Under the pieces are notes generated by a model that saw nothing but the letters and a program-made list of their open reading frames with translations, was not told where the DNA came from and made no database searches. Position numbers and translations under genes: made by a program. Positions 17,302 to 24,970 of a stretch of DNA of 64,000 nucleotides are shown here, piece after piece. The stretch is from NCBI RefSeq assembly GCF_001695575.1, contig NZ_LUAX01000007.1:372001-436000 (forward strand), in the 5' to 3' direction. The stretch is from Vibrio europaeus. GTDB lineage: Bacteria; Pseudomonadota; Gammaproteobacteria; Enterobacterales; Vibrionaceae. Numbering within the stretch: the first letter of the stretch is position 1; every line of letters starts with the position of its first letter.

Positions 17302-18699
17302 TTATTTTGACTTAAAACGCGCCGTGAAATGACGAAGTACAGGCGGCTCGTAATCAAATGTCAGCCCTTTTAGCTCGTGCGCACGCTCTTTCAAAGCGAT
17401 GATCGCATCGGCAATATAGTCCATGTGATCATTGGTATAGACACGTCTTGGGATGGTCAGACGCATCAACTCTAGCTCTGATGCTTTCTGTTCGCCTGTT
17501 TCAGGGTCTCTACCAAGAAGCAGTGATCCTATCTCGACCGCGCGAATACCTGCCTCTAGATATAAAGCATTACACAGAACCTGCGCAGGGAACTCATCAG
17601 CTGGGATATGGGGAAGTATTTTAGCCGCATCAACAAACACTGCGTGTCCACCTGTTGGATATTGAATTGGAATGCCACCTTCTCTTAGGAGATCACCGAG
17701 ATACTCCACTTGGCTGATTCGGTAATGTAAGTAGTCTTCATCCGCACCTTCATACAAACCACGAGCAAGCGCTTCCATATCACGCCCTGCCATGCCTCCA
17801 TAGGTGACAAACCCCTCCATTGGTACACAGCGAGTCTGAACGGCTTGAAATAGCTCTTCATGATCGCGAATACAACAGAGACCACCAATGTTGACCATAG
17901 GGTCTTTCTTCGCTGACATAGTCAGCATGTCACCGTATTGGTACATCTCACGAATAATTTCTAAGATGGACTTATCTTGATAGCCCTCTTCGCGCTGTTT
18001 GATAAAATAGGCATTTTCGCAGTAACGCGCAGAATCAATCACAACCGGAATATCGTTTTTGGTTGCAATCTCATACACGGCACGCATGTTCTCCATCGAG
18101 ACTGGCTGACCGCCAGAACTATTACACGTCACGGTAGTGATAATAGCGCAGATGTTTTCGGAGCCATGCGCTTCAATCGTTGATTGCAACTTATCTAAAT
18201 CGAAGTTGCCCTTCCAGTCGTAAGGTGTTGTGGTATCAAAAGCATGCTTATCTACCACGTTGATGGCCTTACCGCCATTGAGTTCAATGTGACCTGCCGT
18301 AGTGTCAAAGTGATAGTTCGAAATGAAAACTGGCTCCGTTCCCCCACGGACGGCTTTCATCCGCTCAATAAGGGCAGGAAATAAAATTTGCTCAGCACCG
18401 CGTCCTTGGTGGGCTGGCACTGTGAGCTTATAACCGAAGAAGTGCTCTACCGCCGCACATAGGTTGTAGTAGTTTCGGCTGCCGGCATAAGACTCATCTC
18501 CCATCATTAAACCTGCCCACTGATTGTCACTCATCGCCCCGGTACCCGAATCAGTCAACAGATCAATATAGACGTCGTCACTTCTGAGTAAGAAGGGATT
18601 CAGTCCCGCCTCGTTTAACGCTTCAACTCGGTCGTCATACGTTGTCATTCTGATCGGTTCAACCATCTTGATACGAAAAGGTTCTGGAATACGTTTCAT
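17302..18699 (-). CDS. tnaA: Tryptophanase
   Basis: TnaA is a PLP enzyme that splits tryptophan into indole, pyruvate and ammonia. The 465-residue protein has the family's N terminus (MKRIPEPFRIKMVEPIRMT), the SAKKD motif (262-266) containing the Schiff-base lysine, and the conserved VPAHQGRGAEQ and TCNSSGGQPVSMEN segments. ATG 18699 has an excellent SD (AAGGAAG); a longer frame to 18747 has no such support. It is preceded by a TnaC-like leader peptide gene, implying tryptophan induction. No tnaB permease follows; the next gene is chiA after a terminator. Confidence 0.96.
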   Translation of the reverse strand: MKRIPEPFRIKMVEPIRMTTYDDRVEALNEAGLNPFLLRSDDVYIDLLTDSGTGAMSDNQWAGLMMGDESYAGSRNYYNLCAAVEHFFGYKLTVPAHQGRGAEQILFPALIERMKAVRGGTEPVFISNYHFDTTAGHIELNGGKAINVVDKHAFDTTTPYDWKGNFDLDKLQSTIEAHGSENICAIITTVTCNSSGGQPVSMENMRAVYEIATKNDIPVVIDSARYCENAYFIKQREEGYQDKSILEIIREMYQYGDMLTMSAKKDPMVNIGGLCCIRDHEELFQAVQTRCVPMEGFVTYGGMAGRDMEALARGLYEGADEDYLHYRISQVEYLGDLLREGGIPIQYPTGGHAVFVDAAKILPHIPADEFPAQVLCNALYLEAGIRAVEIGSLLLGRDPETGEQKASELELMRLTIPRRVYTNDHMDYIADAIIALKERAHELKGLTFDYEPPVLRHFTARFKSK

Positions 18700-18778
18700 T
18701 ATTAACTTCCTTTTAGGTACATCTAGTCCCACGCTGCAAATAAGCACGGGTATTAGTGATTTTGAATTAGATTGATTT

Positions 18779-18795
18779 CGGTGCTTGAGGCACCG
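18779..18795 (-). promoter_or_regulatory. Hairpin just after the TnaC-like leader
   Basis: CGGTGC-CTCAA-GCACCG (minus strand) is a 6-bp perfect stem starting 9 nt after the leader stop codon. It lacks a U-tract, so it is not an intrinsic terminator; it may be part of the antitermination region or a Rho-related structure. Confidence 0.45.
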
Positions 18796-18803
18796 TAAGG
18801 TAG

Positions 18804-18905
18804 TTAACGAAGAATGGTTTCTTTGTTGAGTAGGGAAAGGGTGTAGTCAACATTATACCATGGCGACAACACTAATCTGCTGTCTAACATATCGGTATAT
18901 GCCAT
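18804..18905 (-). CDS. tnaC: TnaC-like tryptophanase leader peptide (33 residues)
   Basis: A 33-codon ORF 104 nt upstream of tnaA, with a near-perfect SD (AGGAGG, 8 nt before ATG 18905). It contains the single Trp16 in WYNVD, matching the W-F-N-I-D core of TnaC with the same four-residue distance to Asp20. In E. coli, tryptophan stalls the ribosome on TnaC and blocks Rho termination before tnaA. Unlike E. coli TnaC, the residue eight after the Asp is Lys rather than Pro, and the peptide runs on to end in Arg before TAA. Another in-frame ATG lies seven codons upstream but without an SD. Confidence 0.75.
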   Translation of the reverse strand: MAYTDMLDSRLVLSPWYNVDYTLSLLNKETILR

Positions 18906-19129
18906 AGCGTTATCCTCCTGATTCATTGAACACCTAGTTAATATAGTCTAAATATTGCCCAGAATACCGTGAAAGATAGCTCAAATTTATAAACTAACGG
19001 GCCACATTAACGTGAGCACTAGTTAAGATTTGATGAATTTTTCAAACTTCTTACATTCACATCTTGAAATCATGCCGCGAGCTAGGCACTCTCTTTGCAG
19101 TTTAAGTGCCTGTTTATTAGGAACCAAAA

Positions 19130-19768
19130 ATGAAAATAAAAACAACATTACTTGCTGCAATCGCTTTAGGAACCAGTGGTCTAGCTGCTGCTAACGTGAC
19201 AATCTCGATTCCAGACACTATCGACGTCTTAGTGGTGAACGATGCAAAACCTGATCTATCAGGCAGCTTCTTTTCATCTAAAACGCTAACGCTGCCCAAT
19301 GGTGAAAACCAAATCCTATTCACTTATCAGCCATACTTTGACCAAGGTAAAGATCGCGTCATCCTTGAAAGTGATCCAATCATAGGAACATTCAATGTTG
19401 CTGACCAAGAGTTAGAGTTCGACTTACCGAAGTACCGTAACGAAAACGAAGGTTCAAAGAAAATTCGTGACTTAGAGTGGTCTTTAAAAGATGAAAGCGG
19501 TCAAGCGATCGAGATGAAGCAAGACAAGCTGGTGAAGGAAGGGATGCAAATCGGCCGCAACCACAAGATTGAATTGGCTGAATACAACCGTCGCGGTGGC
19601 ATTGCAGCAGTTTCAACAGCAGTAATGGTTCCAGTAACCTTGCCAGCACAAATTGACGGTAAGCCTGTCAAAGCTGGCGATAACACTGCAGAAGAGATGC
19701 TGCATTTCTGGTACAGCAAAGCAGATGCACAAACCCAAGCTCGCTTCAAAGCATTTGTAAACCAGTAA
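19130..19768 (+). CDS. DUF2057 / UPF0319 family secreted protein
   Basis: A 212-residue protein with a clear signal peptide (MKIKTTLLAAIALGTSGLAAA) followed by the DUF2057 domain: an opening ISIPDTIDVLVVNDAKPD strand region, and a later RGGIAAVSTA segment. The family is widespread in Vibrio and enterobacteria (YccT-like) and is probably periplasmic or envelope-associated. AGGA lies 9 nt before the ATG. It is monocistronic: divergent from tnaC-tnaA and followed by a terminator shared with the convergent HD-GYP gene. No molecular function can be assigned from the sequence. Confidence 0.85.
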   Translation: MKIKTTLLAAIALGTSGLAAANVTISIPDTIDVLVVNDAKPDLSGSFFSSKTLTLPNGENQILFTYQPYFDQGKDRVILESDPIIGTFNVADQELEFDLPKYRNENEGSKKIRDLEWSLKDESGQAIEMKQDKLVKEGMQIGRNHKIELAEYNRRGGIAAVSTAVMVPVTLPAQIDGKPVKAGDNTAEEMLHFWYSKADAQTQARFKAFVNQ

Positions 19769-19831
19769 TGATCTGAGGGCCAGCTGACCTTTTGAGCTGA
19801 CTTTTCAGTAGAAAGGTGGGTAAACCCTATT

Positions 19832-19860
19832 AAGCCAGTACTATACGAGTACTGGCTTTT
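19832..19860. terminator. Bidirectional terminator between DUF2057 and HD-GYP genes
   Basis: AAGCCAGTACT-ATACG-AGTACTGGCTT is an 11-bp stem with TTTTT on the plus side. The last codons and the stop codon (19841-19843) of the convergent HD-GYP gene lie inside it. Confidence 0.85.
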
Positions 19861-21112
19861 TACTTTCTTGGCCTGTCGAGATCCGGTAACACTCCTGCGC
19901 GTTCTCTACCAAGCAATCAAATACCTTGCGATCAAGCTGGTTGCGATTAACCATATCCTCAATAATTTCAATCGCTTCCTCTAAAGGAAGGCCTTCTCGA
20001 TAAGGGCGAGATTGGGTGAGCGCTTGAAAGACATCCGTCACTGCAATCAATCGGCTTGGCTGGTCGAGCTGGCAAGCGGACAATCCTAATGGATAACCTG
20101 ATCCATCAAGCCGCTCGTGGTGATTTGATGCCCATTCTACGATTTGCTGATTGGTAAACATGCGTTGTATAGCATGACGCGAATCTGTTGCGTGGCGGCG
20201 AATACACGCGTACTCCTCATTCGACAACTGTGCGGGCTTGTGCAGTATCGCACTCGGCGTTTTAAGTTTGCCTATATCGTGAATCAACCCCGCTAGATAA
20301 AGCATTTTTCTTGCTCGTTCAGAGTAACCCAATTTATGGGCGAAAAACTCAGCGAGCTGGGCCACGTGTAATGAGTGTTGATAGGTGAACGAGCTTTTCG
20401 CGTCAACGATCTGAGCAAAGAGCTCTGCCACTTCAATCGACTCGTCTAAGCCAATAGGATCTCGATAAAGCGGAGTGAAAGTATAAGACAGGCTCTCTAT
20501 ATATCTCGCTTCCATCGAAAACCAGAAATCATCGCACTGAACCAACTCGCTCATCACTCGGACTTGAGTCGGTTCAAACATAGTACCCGAGTTTGCTTGT
20601 AGCTCACCGATAATACTCTTCTTACTTGCTTCGGTGATATTACCATACGAATCTAACGCATAATTGCCGTGTAGATAATCAAGGCGATCAGCTATAAACA
20701 GCAAGGTTGCATACTGCTTTACATCATCACTCACAGCATGAATGCCTTTTAACTCTTGCCACCAGGTATGATGGAGTAAAACAGGCATGGCAAGCTCTGA
20801 CATAGGTCGACAAGCTTTAAGCAGCTCATAACCTTTGACACAGTGTTTACGAGTATTTCTTGGTGCGAGTGCAGCCAGCAGTTCACCCACTTCAGCACTC
20901 TCAGACACTCCACAATCATGAATCAAACCCAATGAGAAGACGGTTTGACATCGTTCTTCATTCCAACCCATCCGCTGAGCACAGCGATAGGCGATATACG
21001 CGACTCGGTGTCCATGATAAATATCATCAACACCTACCGCATCGAGGGCATAAGCAATTTCAAATAATACGCGACGTAGATCTACGCTAACATCGTCTTG
21101 GGCCACTTCCAT
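19841..21112 (-). CDS. HD-GYP protein with two HD domains, probable c-di-GMP phosphodiesterase
   Basis: A 423-residue cytoplasmic protein with no membrane segment. The N-terminal HD domain keeps H65-D66 (GLIHDCG) and HH at 114-115 but reads HHTWWQ where a GYP motif would be. The C-terminal HD-GYP domain is complete: H278-D279 (LIHDIGKL), HATDS and HHERLDGSGYP (331-341). HD-GYP enzymes hydrolyse c-di-GMP to GMP at a metal centre. The degenerate first domain may sense or regulate. It has no receiver domain and is monocistronic. The surrounding LapD and PilZ genes make a c-di-GMP role plausible. Confidence 0.88.
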   Translation of the reverse strand: MEVAQDDVSVDLRRVLFEIAYALDAVGVDDIYHGHRVAYIAYRCAQRMGWNEERCQTVFSLGLIHDCGVSESAEVGELLAALAPRNTRKHCVKGYELLKACRPMSELAMPVLLHHTWWQELKGIHAVSDDVKQYATLLFIADRLDYLHGNYALDSYGNITEASKKSIIGELQANSGTMFEPTQVRVMSELVQCDDFWFSMEARYIESLSYTFTPLYRDPIGLDESIEVAELFAQIVDAKSSFTYQHSLHVAQLAEFFAHKLGYSERARKMLYLAGLIHDIGKLKTPSAILHKPAQLSNEEYACIRRHATDSRHAIQRMFTNQQIVEWASNHHERLDGSGYPLGLSACQLDQPSRLIAVTDVFQALTQSRPYREGLPLEEAIEIIEDMVNRNQLDRKVFDCLVENAQECYRISTGQESKKPVLV

Positions 21113-21337
21113 ACTAACGCTTTAGTCATTTATAAATAATTTTTATGCAAGGCAGGGTAAACGAAAGTACTAACCATAAACCATAAATTATGAATGGTTA
21201 TTAACAGAATTGTGAACCGTGCAACGTAGTGCGTATTTTTCGTGCTAGAAATCAAACTCTTTTTTCATTTTATTAATCTAGCCATCACCTTTGTAGTTTG
21301 TTAGGCTAGTTTATTTAACATATGCAAGGAATAGACT

Positions 21338-21871
21338 ATGTTTACGCAGAAAGTGGATAGCGACATTTCCATCGCACTGGTTCAAGAATCCTTTGCAGTC
21401 AAATACAGTGAACTGGTCACTGACCAAATTGACTATTTATCCCAATGGCTTGCTTGGCCACCCCATTGCACGAGTGAACAAGATTTCCGTCTGTTTGTAC
21501 AACGTGTGCTGCATGAATACGCAGAAGGAAAAACCATTACTTGTGCCATTGTGTATCGTGGAGAAATCGTTGGAAACTGTAGCTGTTTCAATATTGACTA
21601 TGACACTAAATGCCTAGAAATAGGCTATTGGTTATCAAAGCACCACCAAGGCAATGGAATTGTCACTCGCGTTGTCAAACATCTAATCGATTTTGCTTTT
21701 AACGAGTTAAACATGGAAAAAGTCCAACTTTCAGCAGCGATAGAAAACCGAGCAAGTCGGAGTGTTGCTGAAAGATCAGGAATGACGCTGGAAGGTGTGA
21801 TCACCAATCAAGAAAAAATCGGTGAACGGATTCTTGACCACGCTATCTACGGGATTCACAGAAATCGTTAG
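21338..21871 (+). CDS. RimL-type GNAT N-acetyltransferase
   Basis: A 177-residue GNAT protein resembling RimL/RimJ-type alanine or serine N-terminal acetyltransferases. The acetyl-CoA binding region reads EIGYWLSKHHQGNGIVTRVVKHLIDFAF (about 96-123), with the Q/H-x-x-G-x-G/N loop. AENRASRSVAERSG-type motif B follows (IENRASRSVAERSGM). The N terminus (LSQWLAWPPH) also resembles RimL. SD AAGGA precedes the ATG. It stands alone between the HD-GYP gene and the copper cluster. The true substrate cannot be read from sequence. Confidence 0.82.
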   Translation: MFTQKVDSDISIALVQESFAVKYSELVTDQIDYLSQWLAWPPHCTSEQDFRLFVQRVLHEYAEGKTITCAIVYRGEIVGNCSCFNIDYDTKCLEIGYWLSKHHQGNGIVTRVVKHLIDFAFNELNMEKVQLSAAIENRASRSVAERSGMTLEGVITNQEKIGERILDHAIYGIHRNR

Positions 21872-21971
21872 GGTTGTCTTGACGCTGAGCACAATTTTAC
21901 TCGTTATCTCATTGATATAGAGTGCTATGTGCTAGGATTGCGCTCGTTTTTAAACTCTCGGGATAGAAGTT

Positions 21972-22400
21972 ATGCCCAGCTATGCAAAGTTTCTTCTCAC
22001 TGCCGTTGCGTTAGGTGCCGGTTTCTTTGCCAGTGATATTGTTAAGTGGTATCAATCAACAAACCAACAGGTATCTCTAGACGACTACTGCCTGCTTACG
22101 ACTAGCCAGTGTCAACAAGACTCTATCTCTGTTCAGGCGAACAAAGACATCACTCACCCACTCGTCCCTACCCAAGTGACGGTCAACTGGGAAAACGCCA
22201 ACAGCAATAGTCTGATGATGACTTTAAAAGGATATGAGATGGAGATGGGCACGGTTGTGTTTAAGCTCGACAAATCTGACTCAGGATCCTTTACTGGTGA
22301 AATTGTGTTACCTGTGTGTACGGAAGACTCAATGACTTGGTATGGCACCATCACTGACGGCAAACAATCAATCAACACATCAATAAGGATGGAACGATGA
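21972..22400 (+). CDS. Membrane-anchored small protein of the SCO/PCuAC copper cluster
   Basis: A 142-residue protein with an N-terminal membrane anchor or signal (about 5-24, KFLLTAVALGAGFFASDIV) and a predicted beta-rich periplasmic part with cysteines at C-LLTTSQ-C and VCTEDS. Its stop codon overlaps the next ATG by four bases (ATGA), so it is translationally coupled to the SCO gene and probably helps in copper handling or cytochrome oxidase assembly. The domain family was not recognised. The first gene of a three-gene operon. Confidence 0.7.
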   Translation: MPSYAKFLLTAVALGAGFFASDIVKWYQSTNQQVSLDDYCLLTTSQCQQDSISVQANKDITHPLVPTQVTVNWENANSNSLMMTLKGYEMEMGTVVFKLDKSDSGSFTGEIVLPVCTEDSMTWYGTITDGKQSINTSIRMER

Positions 22401-22990
22401 GCAAGAACTGGTCATTAATCCTAGTAGCCGCCTTTGTTCTCGGCTTTGGACTGAAAAGCTATCTCGATCATCAAAGTAGTGATACTCCTATCGGACAAGA
22501 TACATCTAGCATTACACTGTTTGGTGAAGACAACAAAGCGGTGCCACTTTTCGACCTTCAAGATACACGAGTTAGAGTCGTTTACTTTGGGTTTACTCGT
22601 TGTCCCGATGTATGCCCAACGTCTTTGGCCATGCTGGCAGGCGCGCTAAACCAAATTGATGAAGAAGCGAAAAGTCACTTCCGCCCAGTATTTATCTCGT
22701 TGGATCCTGAGCGTGATGCTGCTGCTGACTCATACAAATACGCTCAATACTTTCACCCAATGATTGAAGGACTTTCAGCGCCTTTAGAGGTAACAACTCC
22801 TCTTGCCCATAAGTATGGTGTGATTTTCCGTAAAACCGAATTAGAAAACTCAGAATTGAAATATACGCTGGACCACAGCTCCTATTTCTATTTCCTCAAA
22901 CCAGATGGCACATTAATCACAAAAGTGCCACACACGCTCACTCCAGCACCGCTGGTTGAAGCCTTTAAAACGATTACATCGAAAGGATAG
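22397..22990 (+). CDS. SCO1/SenC family copper protein
   Basis: A 197-residue membrane-anchored thioredoxin-fold protein. It has an N-terminal anchor (about 5-21), the copper-binding CxxxC (C69-P-D-V-C73 in TRCPDVCPTS) and the third ligand His160 (TLDHSSYFYF). SCO proteins deliver copper to, or reduce, the CuA centre of cytochrome c oxidase in the periplasm. It overlaps the upstream gene by 4 bp and is followed 5 bp later by a PCuAC chaperone, the standard partner. Confidence 0.92.
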   Translation: MSKNWSLILVAAFVLGFGLKSYLDHQSSDTPIGQDTSSITLFGEDNKAVPLFDLQDTRVRVVYFGFTRCPDVCPTSLAMLAGALNQIDEEAKSHFRPVFISLDPERDAAADSYKYAQYFHPMIEGLSAPLEVTTPLAHKYGVIFRKTELENSELKYTLDHSSYFYFLKPDGTLITKVPHTLTPAPLVEAFKTITSKG

Positions 22991-22995
22991 TCAGG

Positions 22996-23442
22996 ATGAA
23001 ACTTAAAGCCCTTCTTTTAGCCTCTTTGGCATTAAGCCCTTTTGCTTATGCAGATTCAGATATCATGGCTCATCACACCTACGCACGGGCTACGCCTCCC
23101 AATGCAGCAACAAGCGCCGTGTTTGGTGAGTTTATGAATCATAGTGATAAAGACCGTTATATCGTCTCCGCTACCACAGATGCGGCGGGTAAAGTTGAAC
23201 TTCACGATGTGATCAAAGAAGGCGATGTAATGAAAATGCGCCAAGTTAAGCAAATTACCATTCCTGCAAATGGGGCTGCAGTACTAAAACCTGGCAGCTT
23301 ACATATTATGCTATTCAACCTGACGAAGCCTTTTGCTGAAGGCGATAGCATTGATGTTCAGCTCACCTTTGCCAACGGTGACCAACAAACCATCACTGCT
23401 CCGATTAAGAAAGTGATGAGTGGTATGAAACATCACCACTAA
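22996..23442 (+). CDS. PCuAC periplasmic copper(I) chaperone
   Basis: A 148-residue secreted protein (signal peptide MKLKALLLASLALSPFAYA). It carries the exact copper-binding pattern H-X10-M-X21-H-X-M of the family: His70, Met81, His103 and Met105, plus a His-rich tail (KHHH). PCuAC hands Cu(I) to SCO or directly to the CuA site of cytochrome oxidase. Third gene of the operon, 5 bp after SCO, and followed by a terminator. Confidence 0.92.
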   Translation: MKLKALLLASLALSPFAYADSDIMAHHTYARATPPNAATSAVFGEFMNHSDKDRYIVSATTDAAGKVELHDVIKEGDVMKMRQVKQITIPANGAAVLKPGSLHIMLFNLTKPFAEGDSIDVQLTFANGDQQTITAPIKKVMSGMKHHH

Positions 23443-23459
23443 GCAATAGTTTAGCTATT

Positions 23460-23486
23460 AGAGGTGGGCAAATTTTCACCTCTTTT
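23460..23486 (+). terminator. Terminator after the copper operon
   Basis: AGAGGTG and CACCTCT form a 7-bp stem with a 10-nt loop, followed by TTTT. Confidence 0.65.
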
Positions 23487-23532
23487 GCTATGATAGCTGG
23501 CGTAAACACAAATAAGTCCATAGGAGGATACG

Positions 23533-23580
23533 ATGATTGTACTTAAAACCCACCCGGCAAAACTGGTGAAGTCTCTTTAA
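23533..23580 (+). CDS. Putative 15-residue leader peptide upstream of rsgA paralogue
   Basis: ATG at 23533 follows a near-perfect SD (AGGAGG, 6 nt away) and encodes MIVLKTHPAKLVKSL before TAA. A TATGAT hexamer at 23489-23494 could be its -10. It is followed by overlapping hairpins and then the GTPase gene, the layout of an attenuator or translation-sensing leader. It shows no resemblance to a known leader peptide that I can recall. Confidence 0.5.
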   Translation: MIVLKTHPAKLVKSL

Positions 23581-23637
23581 TAACCCACTTCTACCCTTCC
23601 TTTGCCCGGTGCTATCTAAACCGGGGTCTAAAGACCC
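23548..23637 (+). promoter_or_regulatory. Mutually exclusive hairpins, candidate attenuator upstream of rsgA paralogue
   Basis: CCCGGCAAA inside the leader ORF (about 23562-23570) can pair with TTTGCCCGG (23601-23609) with one mismatch. TTTGCCCGGT also overlaps a second stem, CCCGGT (23605-23610) with ACCGGG (23620-23625), and this in turn overlaps GGGTC-TAAA-GACCC (23624-23637). Ribosome position on the leader ORF could choose between them. There is no U-tract, so translational or Rho-type control is more likely than intrinsic termination. Confidence 0.4.
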
Positions 23638-23653
23638 TAGCAAATTTATATAG

Positions 23654-23669
23654 ATACAGATATCTGTAT
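23654..23669. promoter_or_regulatory. Perfect 16-bp palindrome before the rsgA paralogue
   Basis: ATACAGATATCTGTAT is a perfect palindrome 13 bp upstream of the chosen start codon. It may be a repressor operator or may occlude the SD as an RNA hairpin. No known box was recognised. Confidence 0.5.
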
Positions 23670-23682
23670 GCTTGGGGCAACT

Positions 23683-24747
23683 ATGAATACCAAAGCAAAT
23701 ACGCCAATGTCTTTAGCGACACTTGGTTGGAACAACCTATTTCAACAACAACTAACACTAGAAGACTTAGAGCAAGAGTTCAGTGCCGCTCGTATCACTG
23801 AGCACCACCGCAGTGGCTATAAGCTATTGAGCGAATCTGGCGAGTTACCATTAGAAATCCATAAATCGCTCCCCTCTATGACGGTTGGTGACTGGATTTT
23901 GATCGATAGCAATCAGCACTTTGTGAAGCTTTTGGACAGGCAATCCTTGTTCCATCGAAAAGCAGCAGGTAGCAAAGTCAATGAGCAGCTCATTGCTGCT
24001 AATGTCACAACCTTGTTTATTGTTTGCTCACTGAATGAGGATTTTAATCTCAGTCGAATTGAGCGTTACCTCGCCATTGCCCATGAAGCTGATGTTGAGC
24101 CTGTAATTGTCCTCACTAAAGCAGACTTAGCCAGCGATGTAGAAGACAACAAAAGGCAAGTACAGCAGCTAGACCCATTGTTGATGATCGAAACTGTCAA
24201 TGCGCTTGATAAAACACACTGTGAAAAGCTACTGCCTTGGTGTCAAAGCGGGAAAACCGTCGCCTTCATGGGCTCATCAGGTGTTGGCAAATCGACATTA
24301 GTGAACACCTTGCTGCTAGACCAAGTCCAGCTCACCGGCGGTATCAGAGAAGATGACAGTAAAGGTCGCCACACTACGACGAGTCGCTCTATGCACTTTA
24401 TGCCGACAGGGGCAGTTTTAATCGACACCCCAGGAATGCGTGAATTGCAATTGATTGACTGTGCAGATGGCTTGGCTGAAACCTTCTCTGACGTGGAGTC
24501 ACTGGCTGCACAATGCCGATTTTCGGATTGCCAACATCAGGACGAACCTAACTGTCGTGTGAGAGAGGCCATCGAGTCAGGTGAATTGGAAGAGAGGCGA
24601 TTAACGAACTATATGAAACTACTGCGAGAGCAACGTCGCAACAGCGCAACCATTGCTGAAAAACGTGCCTCGTTTAAAAAGCAGGCCAAGTTTTATAAAA
24701 AAGTTCAAAATGCGAGCCGCAATCAGAAACACAGTAACGGCTATTAA
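23683..24747 (+). CDS. rsgA: RsgA-type circularly permuted ribosome small-subunit GTPase (second-copy type)
   Basis: A 354-residue GTPase of the RsgA/YjeQ family that acts in late 30S maturation. The permuted G motifs are visible: G4 LTKADL, then G1 GSSGVGKST (about 197), a threonine-rich HTTTSR switch, and G3 DTPGMREL (about 248). A zinc knuckle CRFSDC-H-C follows. An N-terminal OB fold precedes. ATG 23683 (after TTGGGGCA) is preferred over ATG 23668, which lies in the palindrome and lacks an SD. Vibrios usually carry another rsgA on chromosome I, so this is probably an accessory copy. Confidence 0.88.
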   Translation: MNTKANTPMSLATLGWNNLFQQQLTLEDLEQEFSAARITEHHRSGYKLLSESGELPLEIHKSLPSMTVGDWILIDSNQHFVKLLDRQSLFHRKAAGSKVNEQLIAANVTTLFIVCSLNEDFNLSRIERYLAIAHEADVEPVIVLTKADLASDVEDNKRQVQQLDPLLMIETVNALDKTHCEKLLPWCQSGKTVAFMGSSGVGKSTLVNTLLLDQVQLTGGIREDDSKGRHTTTSRSMHFMPTGAVLIDTPGMRELQLIDCADGLAETFSDVESLAAQCRFSDCQHQDEPNCRVREAIESGELEERRLTNYMKLLREQRRNSATIAEKRASFKKQAKFYKKVQNASRNQKHSNGY

Positions 24748-24767
24748 AGTTATTCTCACGACATAGT

Positions 24768-24792
24768 AAAAGGGGCGCCCGCCCCTTTTTTT
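24768..24792 (+). terminator. Terminator after rsgA paralogue
   Basis: AAAAGGGGCG-CCCGCCCCTTTTTTT is a strong GC-rich hairpin with a seven-T tail, about 20 bp after the stop codon. Confidence 0.9.
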
Positions 24793-24970
24793 GCAACCTA
24801 AAAACACAATATTAAAACATAAAATTCACAAAAAGCGATTGTAGTTAATTTTTAATGCTAATTTTCAATTAATTCTAGACACAATATTTCAAGTCGCTAG
24901 TATGTCTGTCTCAGTTTGCAATAACTGAAATTACTATAAATTTATAAAACTATTCATTGCAGGGATAACT

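Noticed and set aside
18906..19129. Possible CRP site upstream of tnaC (TGTGG/CGTGAG-like halves)
   Set aside because: The halves do not form a convincing TGTGA-N6-TCACA site.
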